A DNA stretch of 64,000 bases from Rhodothermus sp. (GCA_030950375.1 JAUZRN010000031.1:1-64000), one strand, 5' to 3'. Counted from the first letter of the stretch, positions 1 through 10,113 are shown. Notes: a model not told the origin generated them from the letters alone. Translations and numbers: made by a program.

Positions 1-147
1 GGTAGGCACGCAGGCATTACAGTCGATACATTCATCAGGGTGAATCGCCAGAAAGTTGGGCCCTTCGTAGAAGCAGTCAACCGGGCAAACCTCGACGCAG
101 TCGGTGTACTTGCAATTAATGCAGGGCTCGCAGACAACGTATGGCAT
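1..147 (-). CDS. fdxA: 7Fe ferredoxin (FdxA-like), partial
   Basis: The first 49 residues of a small bacterial-type ferredoxin; the C-terminal end lies beyond the left edge of the window. Cysteines at residues 6, 9, 12, 17, 21 and 25 and the later CIDCNAC segment match the seven-iron ([3Fe-4S] plus [4Fe-4S]) ferredoxins of the Azotobacter/Thermus type. The region around [12 protein letters not shown] is nearly identical to that family. It acts as a soluble low-potential electron carrier in the cytoplasm. The start ATG at 147 leaves the usual MPYVV N-terminus with no leader. It is divergent from methylglyoxal synthase. Its redox partner cannot be told from this window. Confidence 0.93.
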   Translation of the reverse strand, partial: MPYVVCEPCINCKYTDCVEVCPVDCFYEGPNFLAIHPDECIDCNACVPT

Positions 148-334
148 GATGACCAGCGTTCAATGTTAACGGATCCGATGAGAATATACGGTGTACAGCA
201 ATAGGGATGCTACGTCTTCTTGTATGCAAACGACTTTCCTTTGCGCAGTCGGGTTCCCTCTCACCTGACAGAGGACTGGCGCAGCGCTCAGAATTTTGTT
301 TAATTGCGCCCAGAGCGGCGTGCAGTCAGACCAA

Positions 335-763
335 ATGGCCATGAAAACCCCCATTCGCACGATAGCGCTCATCGCGCACGATGGTAAGAAGGCCGACATG
401 GTAGCCTTCGCCATGCAACACCGCGACCTGCTGGCCCGCTTTGAGCTGGTGGGCACCGGCACGACGGGCAAGCTGCTGGAAGAGAAAGTAGGCCTGCGGG
501 TCCAGCGTTTGCTGTCGGGTCCGCTGGGTGGCGATGTGCAGATTGCCGCCCGCGTGGTAACGGGCGAAATCCACGCCGTGTTTTTCTTTGTGGACCCGCT
601 TGATAAGCATCCGCACGATCCTGATATCCAGACGCTTATGCGGGCCTGCAATGTACACAACGTTCCGCTGGCCACCAATCCGGCCACGGCCCACTACATT
701 CTGACAAGCCAGGCCCTGCAGAGCATCGAGGCCAGCGCAGCCGACGCATCGTCGGACGCCTGA
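335..763 (+). CDS. mgsA: Methylglyoxal synthase
   Basis: Converts dihydroxyacetone phosphate to methylglyoxal and phosphate, a bypass that relieves phosphate limitation or sugar-phosphate overload. The 142-residue product keeps the family signatures: IALIAHDGKK near the N-terminus (the aspartate that aligns with E. coli Asp20), GTGTTG for phosphate binding, GPLGGD with the catalytic aspartate, FFVDPL, and HPHDPD with the histidine that aligns with His98. The ATG at 335 is chosen because the family begins close to the IALIAHD strand; an ATG at 341 is equally possible and an ATG at 296 would add unrelated residues. No Shine-Dalgarno is visible. It converges on ruvB with only one base between stop codons. 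Confidence 0.95.
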   Translation: MAMKTPIRTIALIAHDGKKADMVAFAMQHRDLLARFELVGTGTTGKLLEEKVGLRVQRLLSGPLGGDVQIAARVVTGEIHAVFFFVDPLDKHPHDPDIQTLMRACNVHNVPLATNPATAHYILTSQALQSIEASAADASSDA

Positions 764-764
764 T

Positions 765-1787
765 TCAATCAAACAGACTGCCCGTACGTGCTGGCGGAGT
801 CAGACCAAAGTGCTGATAGGCACGGGGGGCGGCTACCCGGCCCCGGGGTGTACGCTCCAGAAACCCTTCCTGGATCAGATAGGGCTCGTAGACTTCCTCA
901 AGGGTTCCGGGATCCTCCCCTACGGCCACGGCGAGCGTGTTGAGCCCCGTGGGGCCTCCACCGAACTTTTCGATCAGGGTACGCAACAGGCGCACGTCCA
1001 TTTCGTCGAGCCCGGCCTCGTCCACATCAAGTGCTTCCAGGGCCATGCGGGCCACTTCACGGGTAATACGGCCATCACCTTTTACTTCAGCAAAATCGCG
1101 CGTACGGCGCAGCAGATGGTTGGCAATGCGCGGCGTTCCCCGACTCCGACGGGCAATTTCATAGGCGCCCTCCTCGTCAATTGCGACCCCCAGGATGCGC
1201 GCCGAACGCAGCACGATCTGTTGCAGGTCCTCGGTGTGGTAATAGTCGTAGCGAAATTCGATGCCGAAACGCGCCCGCAGGGGTGCTGTCAACAGCCCTT
1301 TGCGTGTTGTAGCTCCAATCAGCGTAAAGGGCGGTAGCCGCAACTTGACGCTTCGCGCGTTGGGACCACTATCGATCAGAATATCGATCCGGTAATCCTC
1401 CATAGCCGAGTAAAGGTACTCCTCGACCACCGGGCTGAGCCGATGGATTTCATCAATAAAAAGCACATCCCCTTCATTCAGATGAGTGAGCAAACCCGCA
1501 ATATCGGCTGGTTTTTCCAGCACAGGCCCACTCGTAGTGCGGATGCGCGCCCCCATCTCCTCGGCAATAATGTAGGCCAGTGTTGTCTTTCCCAACCCCG
1601 GTGGTCCGGAAAGCAGCACATGGTCCAGCGTCTCCCCACGCTGCAGCGCGGCTGCAATGAACACACGCAGGTTATCTTTGATCTTCGACTGGCCGATAAA
1701 TTCTTCCAGACGACGTGGTCGCAGGGCCTTCTCGTAATCCTCTTCGGCGTGCTGCGACAAGGGACGTAATAAACCGGGTTCACGCAT
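765..1787 (-). CDS. ruvB: Holliday junction branch migration ATPase RuvB
   Basis: Hexameric AAA+ motor that, with RuvA, drives branch migration of Holliday junctions during recombinational repair. The 340-residue product has Walker [10 protein letters not shown], Walker B FIDEIHRL, sensor 1 around GATTRKG, the arginine-finger region TAPLRARFG, and the C-terminal winged helix ending in [15 protein letters not shown]. The start at 1787 ([10 protein letters not shown]) is chosen because an in-frame upstream codon at 1826 adds 13 residues with no family counterpart. ruvA and ruvC are not in the window. Length and motifs are normal. Confidence 0.97.
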   Translation of the reverse strand: MREPGLLRPLSQHAEEDYEKALRPRRLEEFIGQSKIKDNLRVFIAAALQRGETLDHVLLSGPPGLGKTTLAYIIAEEMGARIRTTSGPVLEKPADIAGLLTHLNEGDVLFIDEIHRLSPVVEEYLYSAMEDYRIDILIDSGPNARSVKLRLPPFTLIGATTRKGLLTAPLRARFGIEFRYDYYHTEDLQQIVLRSARILGVAIDEEGAYEIARRSRGTPRIANHLLRRTRDFAEVKGDGRITREVARMALEALDVDEAGLDEMDVRLLRTLIEKFGGGPTGLNTLAVAVGEDPGTLEEVYEPYLIQEGFLERTPRGRVAAPRAYQHFGLTPPARTGSLFD

Positions 1788-1895
1788 CGTCGGCCTTCTT
1801 AAAGCCCTGGTTTGCTCAAAATACAACCGATGATGTCAACAGTCTGACACCATGGAGGTTTTCCGCAAAAATAACAACCCATACCCAGCGCTGCG

Positions 1896-1924
1896 TTGAC
1901 AAAACGCGTACGGCGTCCTACGTT
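1896..1924 (+). promoter_or_regulatory. Candidate promoter of the DUF3109-rpoN operon
   Basis: TTGACA at 1896-1901, a 17-base spacer and TACGTT at 1919-1924. The expected start of transcription is near 1931, only a few bases before the ATG at 1934, so the message would be almost leaderless. Found by eye from hexamer match and spacing. Confidence 0.5.
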
Positions 1925-1933
1925 AGAGGCATT

Positions 1934-2548
1934 ATGTTTGCAGTAGATCACATACTGATTGCAGAGAGCGTCCTGGAAGCGGCTTTTGCCTGTCAGCTCC
2001 AGGCATGTTGGGGTACCTGTTGCGTACAGGGCGCATCGGGCGCCCCGCTGGAAGCGGGCGAGCGCTTCGTACTGGAAGCGCTGGTACCTACCCTGCGTTC
2101 GATGTTACGCCCTGAAGCGCAGGCCCTCATCGCTTCCCATGGCCCCTGGGAAAAAGTGGGGACCGACCGCTATGCCATTCGTTGCACGCCGGAAGGCGCC
2201 TGCGTCTTTGCCATTTACAACGAGGCAGGTATCGCCCGCTGCGCTATCCAACGCGCCTACGAACAGGGACGTATCGACTTTCCTAAACCGATCTCCTGTC
2301 ACCTGTACCCCTTACGCGTGGAACGACGCCACGGTTTGGAAATTCTTCATTATGAAAAAATTCCGTTATGTAACGCAGCCCGAATATACGGCGCGCGCTG
2401 CGGCATTGCGCTCATAGACTTTCTGGAAGCACCCCTTGTGCGACGCTATGGCCGCAGCTGGTATGAACGTTTTCGGACCCGATGGACCGAGCGCCGTCAG
2501 CTACGCGGGCTGGCGCCTCAACAGATGGGAAAGACGGAGCCATGCTAA
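1934..2548 (+). CDS. DUF3109 family cysteine-rich protein
   Basis: A 204-residue cytosolic protein of the DUF3109 family, found in Bacteroidota and of unknown function. Conserved cysteines occur in the pattern CxxxCxxxCC around residues 16-26 (ACQLQACWGTCC), at RCTPEGAC, at ARC, at SCHLYPLR, at LCNAA and at ARCG, which is consistent with a bound metal or Fe-S cluster, although no cluster has been assigned. The start at 1934 is preferred over a long upstream extension because it follows a good promoter. Its last seven bases overlap the start of rpoN, so the two genes are very likely cotranscribed and translationally coupled. Confidence 0.8.
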   Translation: MFAVDHILIAESVLEAAFACQLQACWGTCCVQGASGAPLEAGERFVLEALVPTLRSMLRPEAQALIASHGPWEKVGTDRYAIRCTPEGACVFAIYNEAGIARCAIQRAYEQGRIDFPKPISCHLYPLRVERRHGLEILHYEKIPLCNAARIYGARCGIALIDFLEAPLVRRYGRSWYERFRTRWTERRQLRGLAPQQMGKTEPC

Positions 2549-4104
2549 AACTCAAACAGGAACAAAAGCTGCAGCAAAAGCTCTCGCCGCAGCAGATTCA
2601 GTACATCAAGCTGCTGCAGCTTCCCACGCTGGCCCTGGAACAACGCATCAAGGCCGAACTGGAATCCAATCCGCTACTGGAGGAAGGCTCAGAAGAAGAA
2701 GAGGAAACACCCCTCGAAGAAACGCTGGACGAAACGCCCGAACCCGCTGACACCGAAACGGCGTCGGAGCCCGAAGCCTCCGACGCCGTCGCTGAAGAGG
2801 AGGCCTCCGTCGACTACGAAGAAGAGATCGACTGGGAAGAACTCTTCAACAATGTGGACGACCTGTACGGCTACAAGGCCCGGGTAGATCGCAGTGACGA
2901 AGAGGATGAGCGACGTGAGCTGCCGCTACCGGCTCGTCCCTCGATGATCGAACACCTGCGCGAACAGCTGATCCTGCTCGATCTGAACGAAACCGAACGC
3001 CTCATTGCTGAACAGATCATTGGCTCCATCGACGAGGACGGCTACCTGCGACGTTCGCTTGAATCCATCGTCGATGACCTGATGTTTACACACGGTATCA
3101 GTGTGACCGAAGAAGACGTCGAACGGGTACTGAAGCAGATCCAGCGCCTTGACCCTGTCGGCATCGCTGCACGCGACCTGCGCGAATGCTTGATCGTCCA
3201 GCTTGAAACCCTGCCTGAAGACACGCCCGGCCGGGAAGTCGCACTGCGCATGCTTCAGGAAGCATTTAGAGACTTCACCATGAAGCACTTCGAAGCCCTG
3301 CAACGCAAGCTCGGCGTTTCCGAAGTAGCTCTTAAAGAAGCATACGACCTGATCCAGCACCTCAATCCCAAGCCGGGTGAAGGGGACCTGAACCCCCAAC
3401 AGAACTACATTGTCCCGGACTTTACAGTAACCTACGAAGATGGCGAATTCATTATCACGCTCAACAGCCGCAACGCGCCCCAGCTTCGCATCTCCCGCCG
3501 CTATCGCCAGATGCTTGAGCAAATGGCCGTTGCCAAGAAAAAAGGCAAGCGCGTCAATGGTCTGGACGAAAAAACGCGGGCCTTTCTCAAAAACAAGCTG
3601 GAGTCAGCTCGCTGGTTTATCAACTCCATCAACCAGCGACGCCAGACTATGCTCAAAGTTATGAAAGCCATCGTCGAACTCCAGGAAGACTTCTTCAAAT
3701 ACGGTGAGGGCCATCTCAAGCCTATGATCCTCAAGGATGTGGCCGATCGCATTGGTATGGATATCTCCACGGTAAGCCGCGTCGTCAATGGAAAGTACGT
3801 CCAGACGGACTTCGGCGTCTATGAACTGAAGTATTTCTTCTCCGAGGGCCTGGCGACCGAAAGCGGCGAAGAGGTTTCTAACAAGGAAGTGAAGGCACTC
3901 ATTCAGCGCATGATTGCCCAGGAAGACAAACGTAATCCGCTTTCAGATCAGAAAATCGCCGAGCTACTGGCCCAGCAGGGCTTTAAGATCGCCCGACGTA
4001 CCGTAACCAAGTACCGCGAACAGCTCGGCATCCCGGTAGCCCGTCTACGACGCGAAATCGTGTTGGACGATCAGCCAACGGGAACAAAACGATCGGAAAC
4101 GTAA
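2542..4104 (+). CDS. rpoN: RNA polymerase sigma-54 factor RpoN
   Basis: Sigma-54, which directs RNA polymerase to -24/-12 promoters and needs an AAA+ activator. The 520-residue product has the activator-interacting N-terminus (LQLPTLALEQRIKAELE), a very acidic linker at about residues 50-105 rich in Glu and Asp, the core-binding domain, the helix-turn-helix (KDVADRIGMDISTVSRVVNG) and the RpoN box ARRTVTKYRE near the C-terminus. The ATG at 2542 begins the family-typical MLKLKQ and overlaps the stop of the DUF3109 gene. No bacterial enhancer-binding activator lies nearby. It converges with a sensor kinase gene four bases away. Confidence 0.97.
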   Translation: MLKLKQEQKLQQKLSPQQIQYIKLLQLPTLALEQRIKAELESNPLLEEGSEEEEETPLEETLDETPEPADTETASEPEASDAVAEEEASVDYEEEIDWEELFNNVDDLYGYKARVDRSDEEDERRELPLPARPSMIEHLREQLILLDLNETERLIAEQIIGSIDEDGYLRRSLESIVDDLMFTHGISVTEEDVERVLKQIQRLDPVGIAARDLRECLIVQLETLPEDTPGREVALRMLQEAFRDFTMKHFEALQRKLGVSEVALKEAYDLIQHLNPKPGEGDLNPQQNYIVPDFTVTYEDGEFIITLNSRNAPQLRISRRYRQMLEQMAVAKKKGKRVNGLDEKTRAFLKNKLESARWFINSINQRRQTMLKVMKAIVELQEDFFKYGEGHLKPMILKDVADRIGMDISTVSRVVNGKYVQTDFGVYELKYFFSEGLATESGEEVSNKEVKALIQRMIAQEDKRNPLSDQKIAELLAQQGFKIARRTVTKYREQLGIPVARLRREIVLDDQPTGTKRSET

Positions 4105-4108
4105 ACCC

Positions 4109-5404
4109 TCAGCGGGTTGCCTGCTTCGGGCCTAACATCTGCACCTCCATCTGGGCCCGACGTAGTCCTATGGTAAATGTGCTCCCTTCACCTACCTTAC
4201 TCTCCACGGTTAACGTGCCATCAAGCAGCTGTAACAACCGCTGGGCTACGGTCAGCCCCAGACCAGCCCCCTCATGGGTACGACGGATTCCTGTCGACCC
4301 CTGCTCAAACGCTTGAAACATCCGTGCCAGTTTATCCGGTTCAATCCCCGGCCCCGTATCGCCTACATCCACAAACAGGCGGGTCTCCTGCTCTCGCAGT
4401 GCAATATGCACTCCGCCCTGCCGCGTAAACTTAACGGCGTTCTCCACAATGTTATAAAAAATGACGTTCAGCGCTTCAGCATCAGCATAAACATAGACCG
4501 GATGTTCCGGATAACGGCAGGTTATAGCCAGGCCCTTTTCCTCGGCCATTTCATGTAGTTCCTCCAGAATAGGCTGCATCACTTTGCGCAGGTCAACCAG
4601 ACCCGGTTTAAGCCGGAAGCGGTCGGCTTCCATACGGGCCAGTAATACCAGATTGGTCAACACCCGAAGCAGCCGACGCCCACTGTGCTCTACGATCTGC
4701 ACAAACTCTCGTAACTCCTCAGGGACTTCTTCATCCAGAATCTGGGCGGCTCCCAGAATGCCTGCCAGCGGCGTACGCAGCTCGTGTTGCATATTGGCCA
4801 GCAACGTATTACGAAACTGCAGGGCTGTCTCGGCCTGCTGGCGGGCATTCTCTAACATCTCCCGTTGGCGCATCAAAGTACGCAACACCAGGTAGATCGC
4901 GATCCCCATACCCAGTAGTATCGCGGCCAGCATCACCGGCGACACCACAGGATCCTTTACCCAGAGGCTACCGATGGCAAGCAGCAGCGTACCAAAAGCC
5001 AGATAGGCACCCAGAGGTTCAGATCGCCGCAATCCAAGTCCATAGACAATTGCGGTTCCTGCATAGATGAACAGGTAGCCCACCACATAGTTAGGAGTCA
5101 GACGGTTGACCAGGGTCAGTACTCCGAACCAGAGCAAAACGACCCAGGATAACACGCATGCAACCAGCGCCAGGTGCTTTCGAATCCAGGCTATCCGATA
5201 GGAGAGCAATACTGTTCCCAGCGCCGTCCCGCCGATCAGTGCGCGCCACCAGAATGGATCCCAGGCCCCCGGGTCTGTCATACGATGTACAAACCAGAAG
5301 CCAATAACTATGAAAAAAGCGAGCCACCCCAGTCGTCGATAGGTATGTAGCAGCCAGTCAGGCGGTTCGAGATGCACCGCCTTGATCTTTGTCTGCCGGC
5401 TCAT
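4109..5404 (-). CDS. Membrane sensor histidine kinase, orphan
   Basis: A 431-residue histidine kinase. The N-terminal half (about residues 20-180) holds five or six hydrophobic segments with almost no periplasmic domain, followed by a short coiled coil. The dimerisation domain contains the phospho-acceptor in NMQHELRTPLAG, and the ATPase domain has the N box (NIVENAVKF), DTGPGIEPDKLARMF and GAGLGLT. No response regulator is adjacent, so it is an orphan in this context. The signal is unknown; the membrane-embedded sensor suggests a lipophilic, redox or membrane cue, which is inference. Lies tail to tail with rpoN. Confidence 0.92.
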   Translation of the reverse strand: MSRQTKIKAVHLEPPDWLLHTYRRLGWLAFFIVIGFWFVHRMTDPGAWDPFWWRALIGGTALGTVLLSYRIAWIRKHLALVACVLSWVVLLWFGVLTLVNRLTPNYVVGYLFIYAGTAIVYGLGLRRSEPLGAYLAFGTLLLAIGSLWVKDPVVSPVMLAAILLGMGIAIYLVLRTLMRQREMLENARQQAETALQFRNTLLANMQHELRTPLAGILGAAQILDEEVPEELREFVQIVEHSGRRLLRVLTNLVLLARMEADRFRLKPGLVDLRKVMQPILEELHEMAEEKGLAITCRYPEHPVYVYADAEALNVIFYNIVENAVKFTRQGGVHIALREQETRLFVDVGDTGPGIEPDKLARMFQAFEQGSTGIRRTHEGAGLGLTVAQRLLQLLDGTLTVESKVGEGSTFTIGLRRAQMEVQMLGPKQATR

Positions 5405-5765
5405 CGCGAATCTGTTACAAGCACATTTCGGTCGGTCATCAACCGATTAAGACTCAATAAAGATTACATCCGTAAAGTACGTACAATCAGCATAGACGTC
5501 AATGCTTAATCCTCTCTCGTCGTACACAAAACGCCCGGAAGCCATGCCTCCCCCCCGGCCAATCCGCCGGGCAACCCACGACGATTCTCCTGCTGCGTCC
5601 GAAAGCCCATGCTCCGAAAACATGGAAACGATGTGTAACCACATCAAACATCTGACCGTAGGCATTCATGGGCAAAACGCATTTTTCAGCCATCTATGCG
5701 TTTTTGGCCCAGATTTTGTTTAGAGTATGTGAAGCGTAACCTTTGAAACCTAACCGCTCGAAGCC
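5405..5765. other. 361-base intergenic region with two inverted repeats
   Basis: Holds no convincing gene. An inverted repeat CCCGGC/GCCGGG lies at 5554-5559 and 5566-5571. A 9-bp repeat AAAACGCAT/ATGCGTTTT at 5674-5682 and 5696-5704 has a 13-base loop and could act as a terminator in either direction. A 72-codon reading frame on the minus strand at 5447-5665 ends in a protein-like tail but has unusual codon use (AGA, GGA, TTA) and no recognised family, so it is not called. The promoters of the sensor kinase (left) and of the small gene at 5766 (right) should lie here. Confidence 0.4.
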
Positions 5766-6020
5766 ATGCGCACAACAGCCCAACGTTCGGTCGGTTCGGC
5801 CCTGGCCCGCCTGTTTGTTTATTACCTGAGTGGTCGGATAGCCGAAACCCAGTGGCAACAGCTCTCACGCCTGCTGGACGCCCGTACCACTACGCCGGAA
5901 GAACGGGAAGCTCTGGCCGCTTTCGTGAGCGACCTCCTGCAGGAACGACAGGCCGAACTTCGCATTCCGCGCCTCAAGGAATTCCGTGAGCTCCTGGCTA
6001 CTGCGCGCATGGCTGTATAG
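5766..6020 (+). CDS. Small hypothetical protein, 84 aa
   Basis: Not recognised. The 84-residue product is soluble and predicted to be helical, with basic and acidic residues alternating (RAELRIPRLKEFRELL-like C-terminus) and no cysteine or membrane segment. It is probably real because it has an ATG start, codon use like its neighbours, no competing gene, and a strong factor-independent terminator directly after its stop codon, so it looks like a single-gene transcription unit. It could be a small DNA- or protein-binding factor, but nothing in the sequence shows this. Confidence 0.6.
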   Translation: MRTTAQRSVGSALARLFVYYLSGRIAETQWQQLSRLLDARTTTPEEREALAAFVSDLLQERQAELRIPRLKEFRELLATARMAV

Positions 6021-6047
6021 ATTTCCCTTAAAGGGTCATTTTTTTCC

Positions 6048-6082
6048 GCCGAACCTCGCGATGGGGTTCGGCTTTTTATTTT
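6048..6082 (+). terminator. Factor-independent terminator after the 84-aa gene
   Basis: Perfect 8-bp stem GCCGAACC/GGTTCGGC (6048-6055 with 6065-6072), a 9-base loop, then TTTTTATTTT. It lies 27 bases after the stop of the small gene and 35 bases before the HMG-CoA lyase start, so it separates the two transcripts. Confidence 0.85.
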
Positions 6083-6117
6083 CCAGTAGCAGCCCACGTG
6101 ATCTGTAAAGCAACACG

Positions 6118-7065
6118 ATGATGCAGCTTCCTGCAAACGCTTTGATCTGTGAAGTCGGCCCACGCGATGGTTTTCAGTATGAGACGGTTTTTATTCCTAC
6201 CGAACGCAAAATAGCTGTCATTGAACGACTGATCGCGGCTGGTGTGCGACGCATTCAGGTAACCTCCTTCGTGCATCCCAAATGGGTCCCCCAGATGGCC
6301 GACGCCGAAGAGGTCTGCCGTCGCTTGCCCGACCGCAGCGATGTGCTTTTTTCCGGACTGGCTCTGAATGTCAAGGGCGTCGAGCGGGCCCATGCAGCCG
6401 GCCTGCGGTACGTAGATCTGTCGATCGCCACTCATGACGAACACAGCCTGGCCAATGCAAACATGACGGTGGAAGAAGCGGTCCGGCAGGCCGAAGCCAT
6501 GATTCGTCTGGCGCACCACTACGACATGCAGCCACAACTCGGTCTGCAGACCGTCTTCGGCTATCGAACACCCGGCGATACGCCGCTTGAACGCATCCGT
6601 GAACTGGCTCGCCGCTTTGTGGATCTGGGGCTCGAGTCGTTCTCCCTGGCCGACACGACGGGCATGGCGCATCCACGGCAGATTCAGGAGTATGTGCAGG
6701 CTGTGCGTGAAGAAATCGGCGATACGCCCCTGGTCCTGCACCTGCACGACACGCGTGGCCTGGGGCTGGCCAACGTACTGGCGGCCCTGCAATGCGGCGT
6801 CACCCGCTTCGATACGTCACTGGGTGGATTGGGCGGCTGTCCATTCATTCCCGGGGCCACCGGCAATATCGCCACCGAAGACACCGTTTACATGCTGGAA
6901 GCCATGGGCGTGCGCACCGGGATCGACTACCGCCAGGTCGCTGAGCTGGCGCTTGAACTCGAGGCCTTTTTAGGGAAAGAACTGCCTGGACGCCAGACGC
7001 GCCTGCTGGCCCGCCAGCGCGCCCTTTCCGAAGGTTCATCCACCGGGCGCCGTAGTTGCGTATGA
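6118..7065 (+). CDS. mvaB: Hydroxymethylglutaryl-CoA lyase
   Basis: Cleaves HMG-CoA to acetyl-CoA and acetoacetate in leucine degradation and ketone body metabolism. The 315-residue product is a DRE-TIM TIM barrel. It carries EVGPRDGFQYE (metal and substrate arginine and aspartate), TSFVHPKWVPQMAD, the HLHDTRGLGLANV metal-binding HxH strand, and the diagnostic LGGLGGCPFIPGATGN loop with the active-site cysteine. The start at 6118 is ATGATG; either codon could be used. It stands alone between a terminator and the convergent gcvP gene, without the leucine-pathway carboxylase genes beside it. Citramalate synthase or isopropylmalate synthase are excluded by the cysteine loop. Confidence 0.93.
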   Translation: MMQLPANALICEVGPRDGFQYETVFIPTERKIAVIERLIAAGVRRIQVTSFVHPKWVPQMADAEEVCRRLPDRSDVLFSGLALNVKGVERAHAAGLRYVDLSIATHDEHSLANANMTVEEAVRQAEAMIRLAHHYDMQPQLGLQTVFGYRTPGDTPLERIRELARRFVDLGLESFSLADTTGMAHPRQIQEYVQAVREEIGDTPLVLHLHDTRGLGLANVLAALQCGVTRFDTSLGGLGGCPFIPGATGNIATEDTVYMLEAMGVRTGIDYRQVAELALELEAFLGKELPGRQTRLLARQRALSEGSSTGRRSCV

Positions 7066-7084
7066 TCCCTTCAATCGAAACCTT

Positions 7085-9955
7085 TCAGGTGGCGTAGGCT
7101 TCCATCGGGGGGCAGGCGCACACCAGGTTGCGGTCGCCGTAGGCTTCGTCTACTCGCCGGACGGCGGGCCAGAACTTGTGCGTACGGGTCCACGGCGCTG
7201 GAAATGCCGCCTTCTCACGGGCATAGGGCAACTCCCAGTGGTCCGACGCCACCATCGTGGCTGTATGCGGCGCCTGCTTGAGCACGTTCCGCTCCGGATC
7301 GGCCTGTCCCTGCAGCACTTCCTCGATTTCTTCCCGGATCATCAGCAGGGCTTCGGCGAAGCGGTCCAGCTCCGCTTTCGACTCACTCTCCGTAGGCTCG
7401 ATCATCATGGTGCCCACCACCGGAAAGGAGACCGTGGGAGCGTGAAAGCCGTAGTCCATCAACCGCTTGGCCACATCAATTTCTGTAACCCCCTGCCGCC
7501 GGTAGGGACGCAGGTCTACGATAAACTCGTGGGCCACGCGCCCGTTGGGTCCTCGATAAAGGATCTCATAACCCGCTTCAAGGCGACGCGCCAGATAGTT
7601 GGCATTCAGAATGGCCACTTCCGAAGCCTTTTGTAGGCCTTCAGCACCCATCAGCGCAATATATGCCCAGGAAATCAGCAGAATGCTGGCACTGCCGTAG
7701 GGCGCAGCTGCCACAGGACCAATGGCCTGCGTGCCACCCGTCGGCACTACAGGATGGCCAGGCAAGAACGGCTTCAGATGTTCGGCCACGCAGACCGGAC
7801 CGGCGCCTGGCCCACCGCCGCCATGCGGGATGGCAAAGGTCTTATGGAGGTTCAGATGGCACACGTCGGCGCCATATTCAGCAGGCCGGCACAGCCCCAC
7901 CTGCGCATTCATGTTAGCTCCATCCAGGTACACCAGCCCACCACAGGCATGCACAACGTCGCATACCTCCCGGATATGCGGCTCGAAAACGCCGTGCGTG
8001 GACGGATAGGTGACCATGAGTGCGGCCAACCGGTCGCGATATGCCTCAGCCTTGGTGCGCAGGTCCTCCAGATCGATGTTGCCGTTTTCATCGCACCGCA
8101 CCACGACCACTTCCATGCCGGCCATCACGGCGCTGGCGGGATTTGTGCCGTGCGCCGAGGCGGGAATCAGGCAGACGTTGCGGTGCCCTTCGCCCCGGCT
8201 CCGGTGATAGGCCCGGATCATGAGCAGGCCTGTGTACTCGCCGGCCGCCCCGGAATTCGGCTGGAAGGTAACGGCGGCAAAACCGGTGATCTCTTTCAGC
8301 CAGGCTTCAAGCTCGTTCAGGATTTCCCGGTAGCCGTCCACCTGCTCCGGTGGAACAAAGGGGTGCACGCGCATAAAGGCCGGCCAGCTCAGCGGCATCA
8401 GTTCGACGGCCGCGTTGAGCTTCATCGTACAGGAGCCCAGCGGGATCATACTGTGCACCAGCGATAGATCCCGACTGGCCAGGCGATGCATGTAGCGCAC
8501 CAGCTCCGTTTCGGAGCGATAGCGATGAAAGACAGGATGTGTCAGATAAGGTGAGGTGCGGGCCAGCGGTCCCTGATAGCCCGGCGACATTCCGGCAGCC
8601 AGGTCAGTAACCGTGAACGTCCGAGAGCGCTCGAGCGCGAAAATGTCCAGCAGCGTTTCCAGCTCTTCGGCGGTCGTTGCTTCGTCCAGCGACAGTCCGA
8701 CCGTGCCATCTTCGTAATAGCGCAGGTTGACGCGCCGGGCCAGCGCCACTTCCCGAATGCGGGAGGCTTCCTCGGGCGTGGTTTCGATCCGCAGCGTATC
8801 AAAGAAGTGCGCGTGGCGCAACCGGTAGCCCAGTCGTTCCAGCCCGGCCGCCAGCACGCGCGTCAGGTTATGGATGCGTTCGGCAATGCGGCGCAACCCA
8901 TCCGGTCCATGATAGATGGCATAGAAACTGGCCATCACAGCCAGCAGCACCTGTGCCGTGCAGATATTCGACGTGGCTTTTTCACGACGGATGTGCTGCT
9001 CGCGCGTCTGCAACGCCATGCGCAGCGCTGGATTACCATCGGCATCTCGTGAGACACCGATGATGCGTCCGGGTACCTGCCGTTTGAAGGCTTCCCGCGT
9101 CGCAAAGTACGCGGCGTGCGGTCCCCCATAGCCCATAGGAATTCCGAAGCGCTGCGTACTGCCCACAGCTACATCGGCCCCAAACTCGCCAGGCGGCACC
9201 AGCAGCGTCAGACTTAACAGATCAGCGGCTACCACCACGTAGGCACCGGCTTTATGTACGCGCTCACAGAAGTCCCGATAGTCGTAAATGGCGCCATCGG
9301 TAGCCGGATATTGCACCAGCACTCCGAACAGCTCAGGTCCCGGCTCGAAAGTCCGGTGATCGCCGACCACCACACGAATACCCAGCGGTTCGGCACGCGT
9401 CTCGACCACGGCGATGGTTTGCGGATGGCAGGCTTCCGAGACGAAAAACGTATTCCGTGCGGGGTCCCGGGCGATGCGGTGCAGCATCATCATGGCTTCA
9501 GCAGCGGCCGTCGCCTCGTCGAGCAACGACGCATTAGCCAGCTCCAGCCCGGTCAGCTCAATAACCATGGTCTGGAAATTCAAAAGCGCTTCCAGTCGCC
9601 CCTGTGCAATCTCCGCCTGATAGGGCGTATAGGCCGTGTACCAGGCAGGATTCTCCAGCACGTTCCGCTGAATCACCGGCGGCGTCATCGTATCGTAGTA
9701 GCCCATTCCGATAAACGAACGGAACGGCGCATTTTTCGTCGCCCGTTCCTGAAGCCGCGCCAGCAACTCAGCCTCACTCAGAGCTGGTGGAAGTGCCAGC
9801 GGCCGTTTTGTCCGAATAGATGTCGGAATGGTCTCGGCCACGAGTTCTTCCAGCGACGAAAGCCCCAGCGTCTGGAGCATCTCCTGAATCTCAGCCGGCG
9901 AAGGGCCAATGTGTCGATCCACAAACCGATCGGTAAAGGACAAGTCGATACCCAT
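7085..9955 (-). CDS. gcvP: Glycine dehydrogenase (decarboxylating), P protein
   Basis: PLP-dependent P protein of the glycine cleavage system; it decarboxylates glycine and passes the methylamine group to lipoylated GcvH. The 956-residue single-chain form (fused N and C halves, as in E. coli) has the N-terminal [15 protein letters not shown] motif and the PLP-lysine region [18 protein letters not shown]. The C-terminus ends near [18 protein letters not shown], the normal family end. gcvH and gcvT are not adjacent. A good promoter lies about 115 bases upstream. No glycine riboswitch was recognised in the leader. Confidence 0.97.
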   Translation of the reverse strand: MGIDLSFTDRFVDRHIGPSPAEIQEMLQTLGLSSLEELVAETIPTSIRTKRPLALPPALSEAELLARLQERATKNAPFRSFIGMGYYDTMTPPVIQRNVLENPAWYTAYTPYQAEIAQGRLEALLNFQTMVIELTGLELANASLLDEATAAAEAMMMLHRIARDPARNTFFVSEACHPQTIAVVETRAEPLGIRVVVGDHRTFEPGPELFGVLVQYPATDGAIYDYRDFCERVHKAGAYVVVAADLLSLTLLVPPGEFGADVAVGSTQRFGIPMGYGGPHAAYFATREAFKRQVPGRIIGVSRDADGNPALRMALQTREQHIRREKATSNICTAQVLLAVMASFYAIYHGPDGLRRIAERIHNLTRVLAAGLERLGYRLRHAHFFDTLRIETTPEEASRIREVALARRVNLRYYEDGTVGLSLDEATTAEELETLLDIFALERSRTFTVTDLAAGMSPGYQGPLARTSPYLTHPVFHRYRSETELVRYMHRLASRDLSLVHSMIPLGSCTMKLNAAVELMPLSWPAFMRVHPFVPPEQVDGYREILNELEAWLKEITGFAAVTFQPNSGAAGEYTGLLMIRAYHRSRGEGHRNVCLIPASAHGTNPASAVMAGMEVVVVRCDENGNIDLEDLRTKAEAYRDRLAALMVTYPSTHGVFEPHIREVCDVVHACGGLVYLDGANMNAQVGLCRPAEYGADVCHLNLHKTFAIPHGGGGPGAGPVCVAEHLKPFLPGHPVVPTGGTQAIGPVAAAPYGSASILLISWAYIALMGAEGLQKASEVAILNANYLARRLEAGYEILYRGPNGRVAHEFIVDLRPYRRQGVTEIDVAKRLMDYGFHAPTVSFPVVGTMMIEPTESESKAELDRFAEALLMIREEIEEVLQGQADPERNVLKQAPHTATMVASDHWELPYAREKAAFPAPWTRTHKFWPAVRRVDEAYGDRNLVCACPPMEAYAT

Positions 9956-10070
9956 GGCCGTTGCGTTTACTTCAAGAGCATTCCGTCCCGTAAATGTCCA
10001 GGTATTCGTTCAAGTTCGGGTTTGGCGGATTCTTCAGATGTCGGCTGGCACCCGACCCAAAAACTACGGT

Positions 10071-10099
10071 AAAGTAGGCTTTTCGAAACGTTCGATCAA
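10071..10099 (-). promoter_or_regulatory. Candidate promoter of gcvP
   Basis: On the minus strand TTGATC (10099-10094), 17-base spacer, TACTTT (10076-10071). It predicts a leader of about 110 bases before the gcvP ATG at 9955. Found by eye. Confidence 0.45.
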
Positions 10100-10113
10100 C
10101 GCAGCTATACGCA

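Noticed and set aside
9956-10113. Glycine riboswitch upstream of gcvP
   Set aside because: I looked for the paired glycine aptamer cores and saw none that fit.
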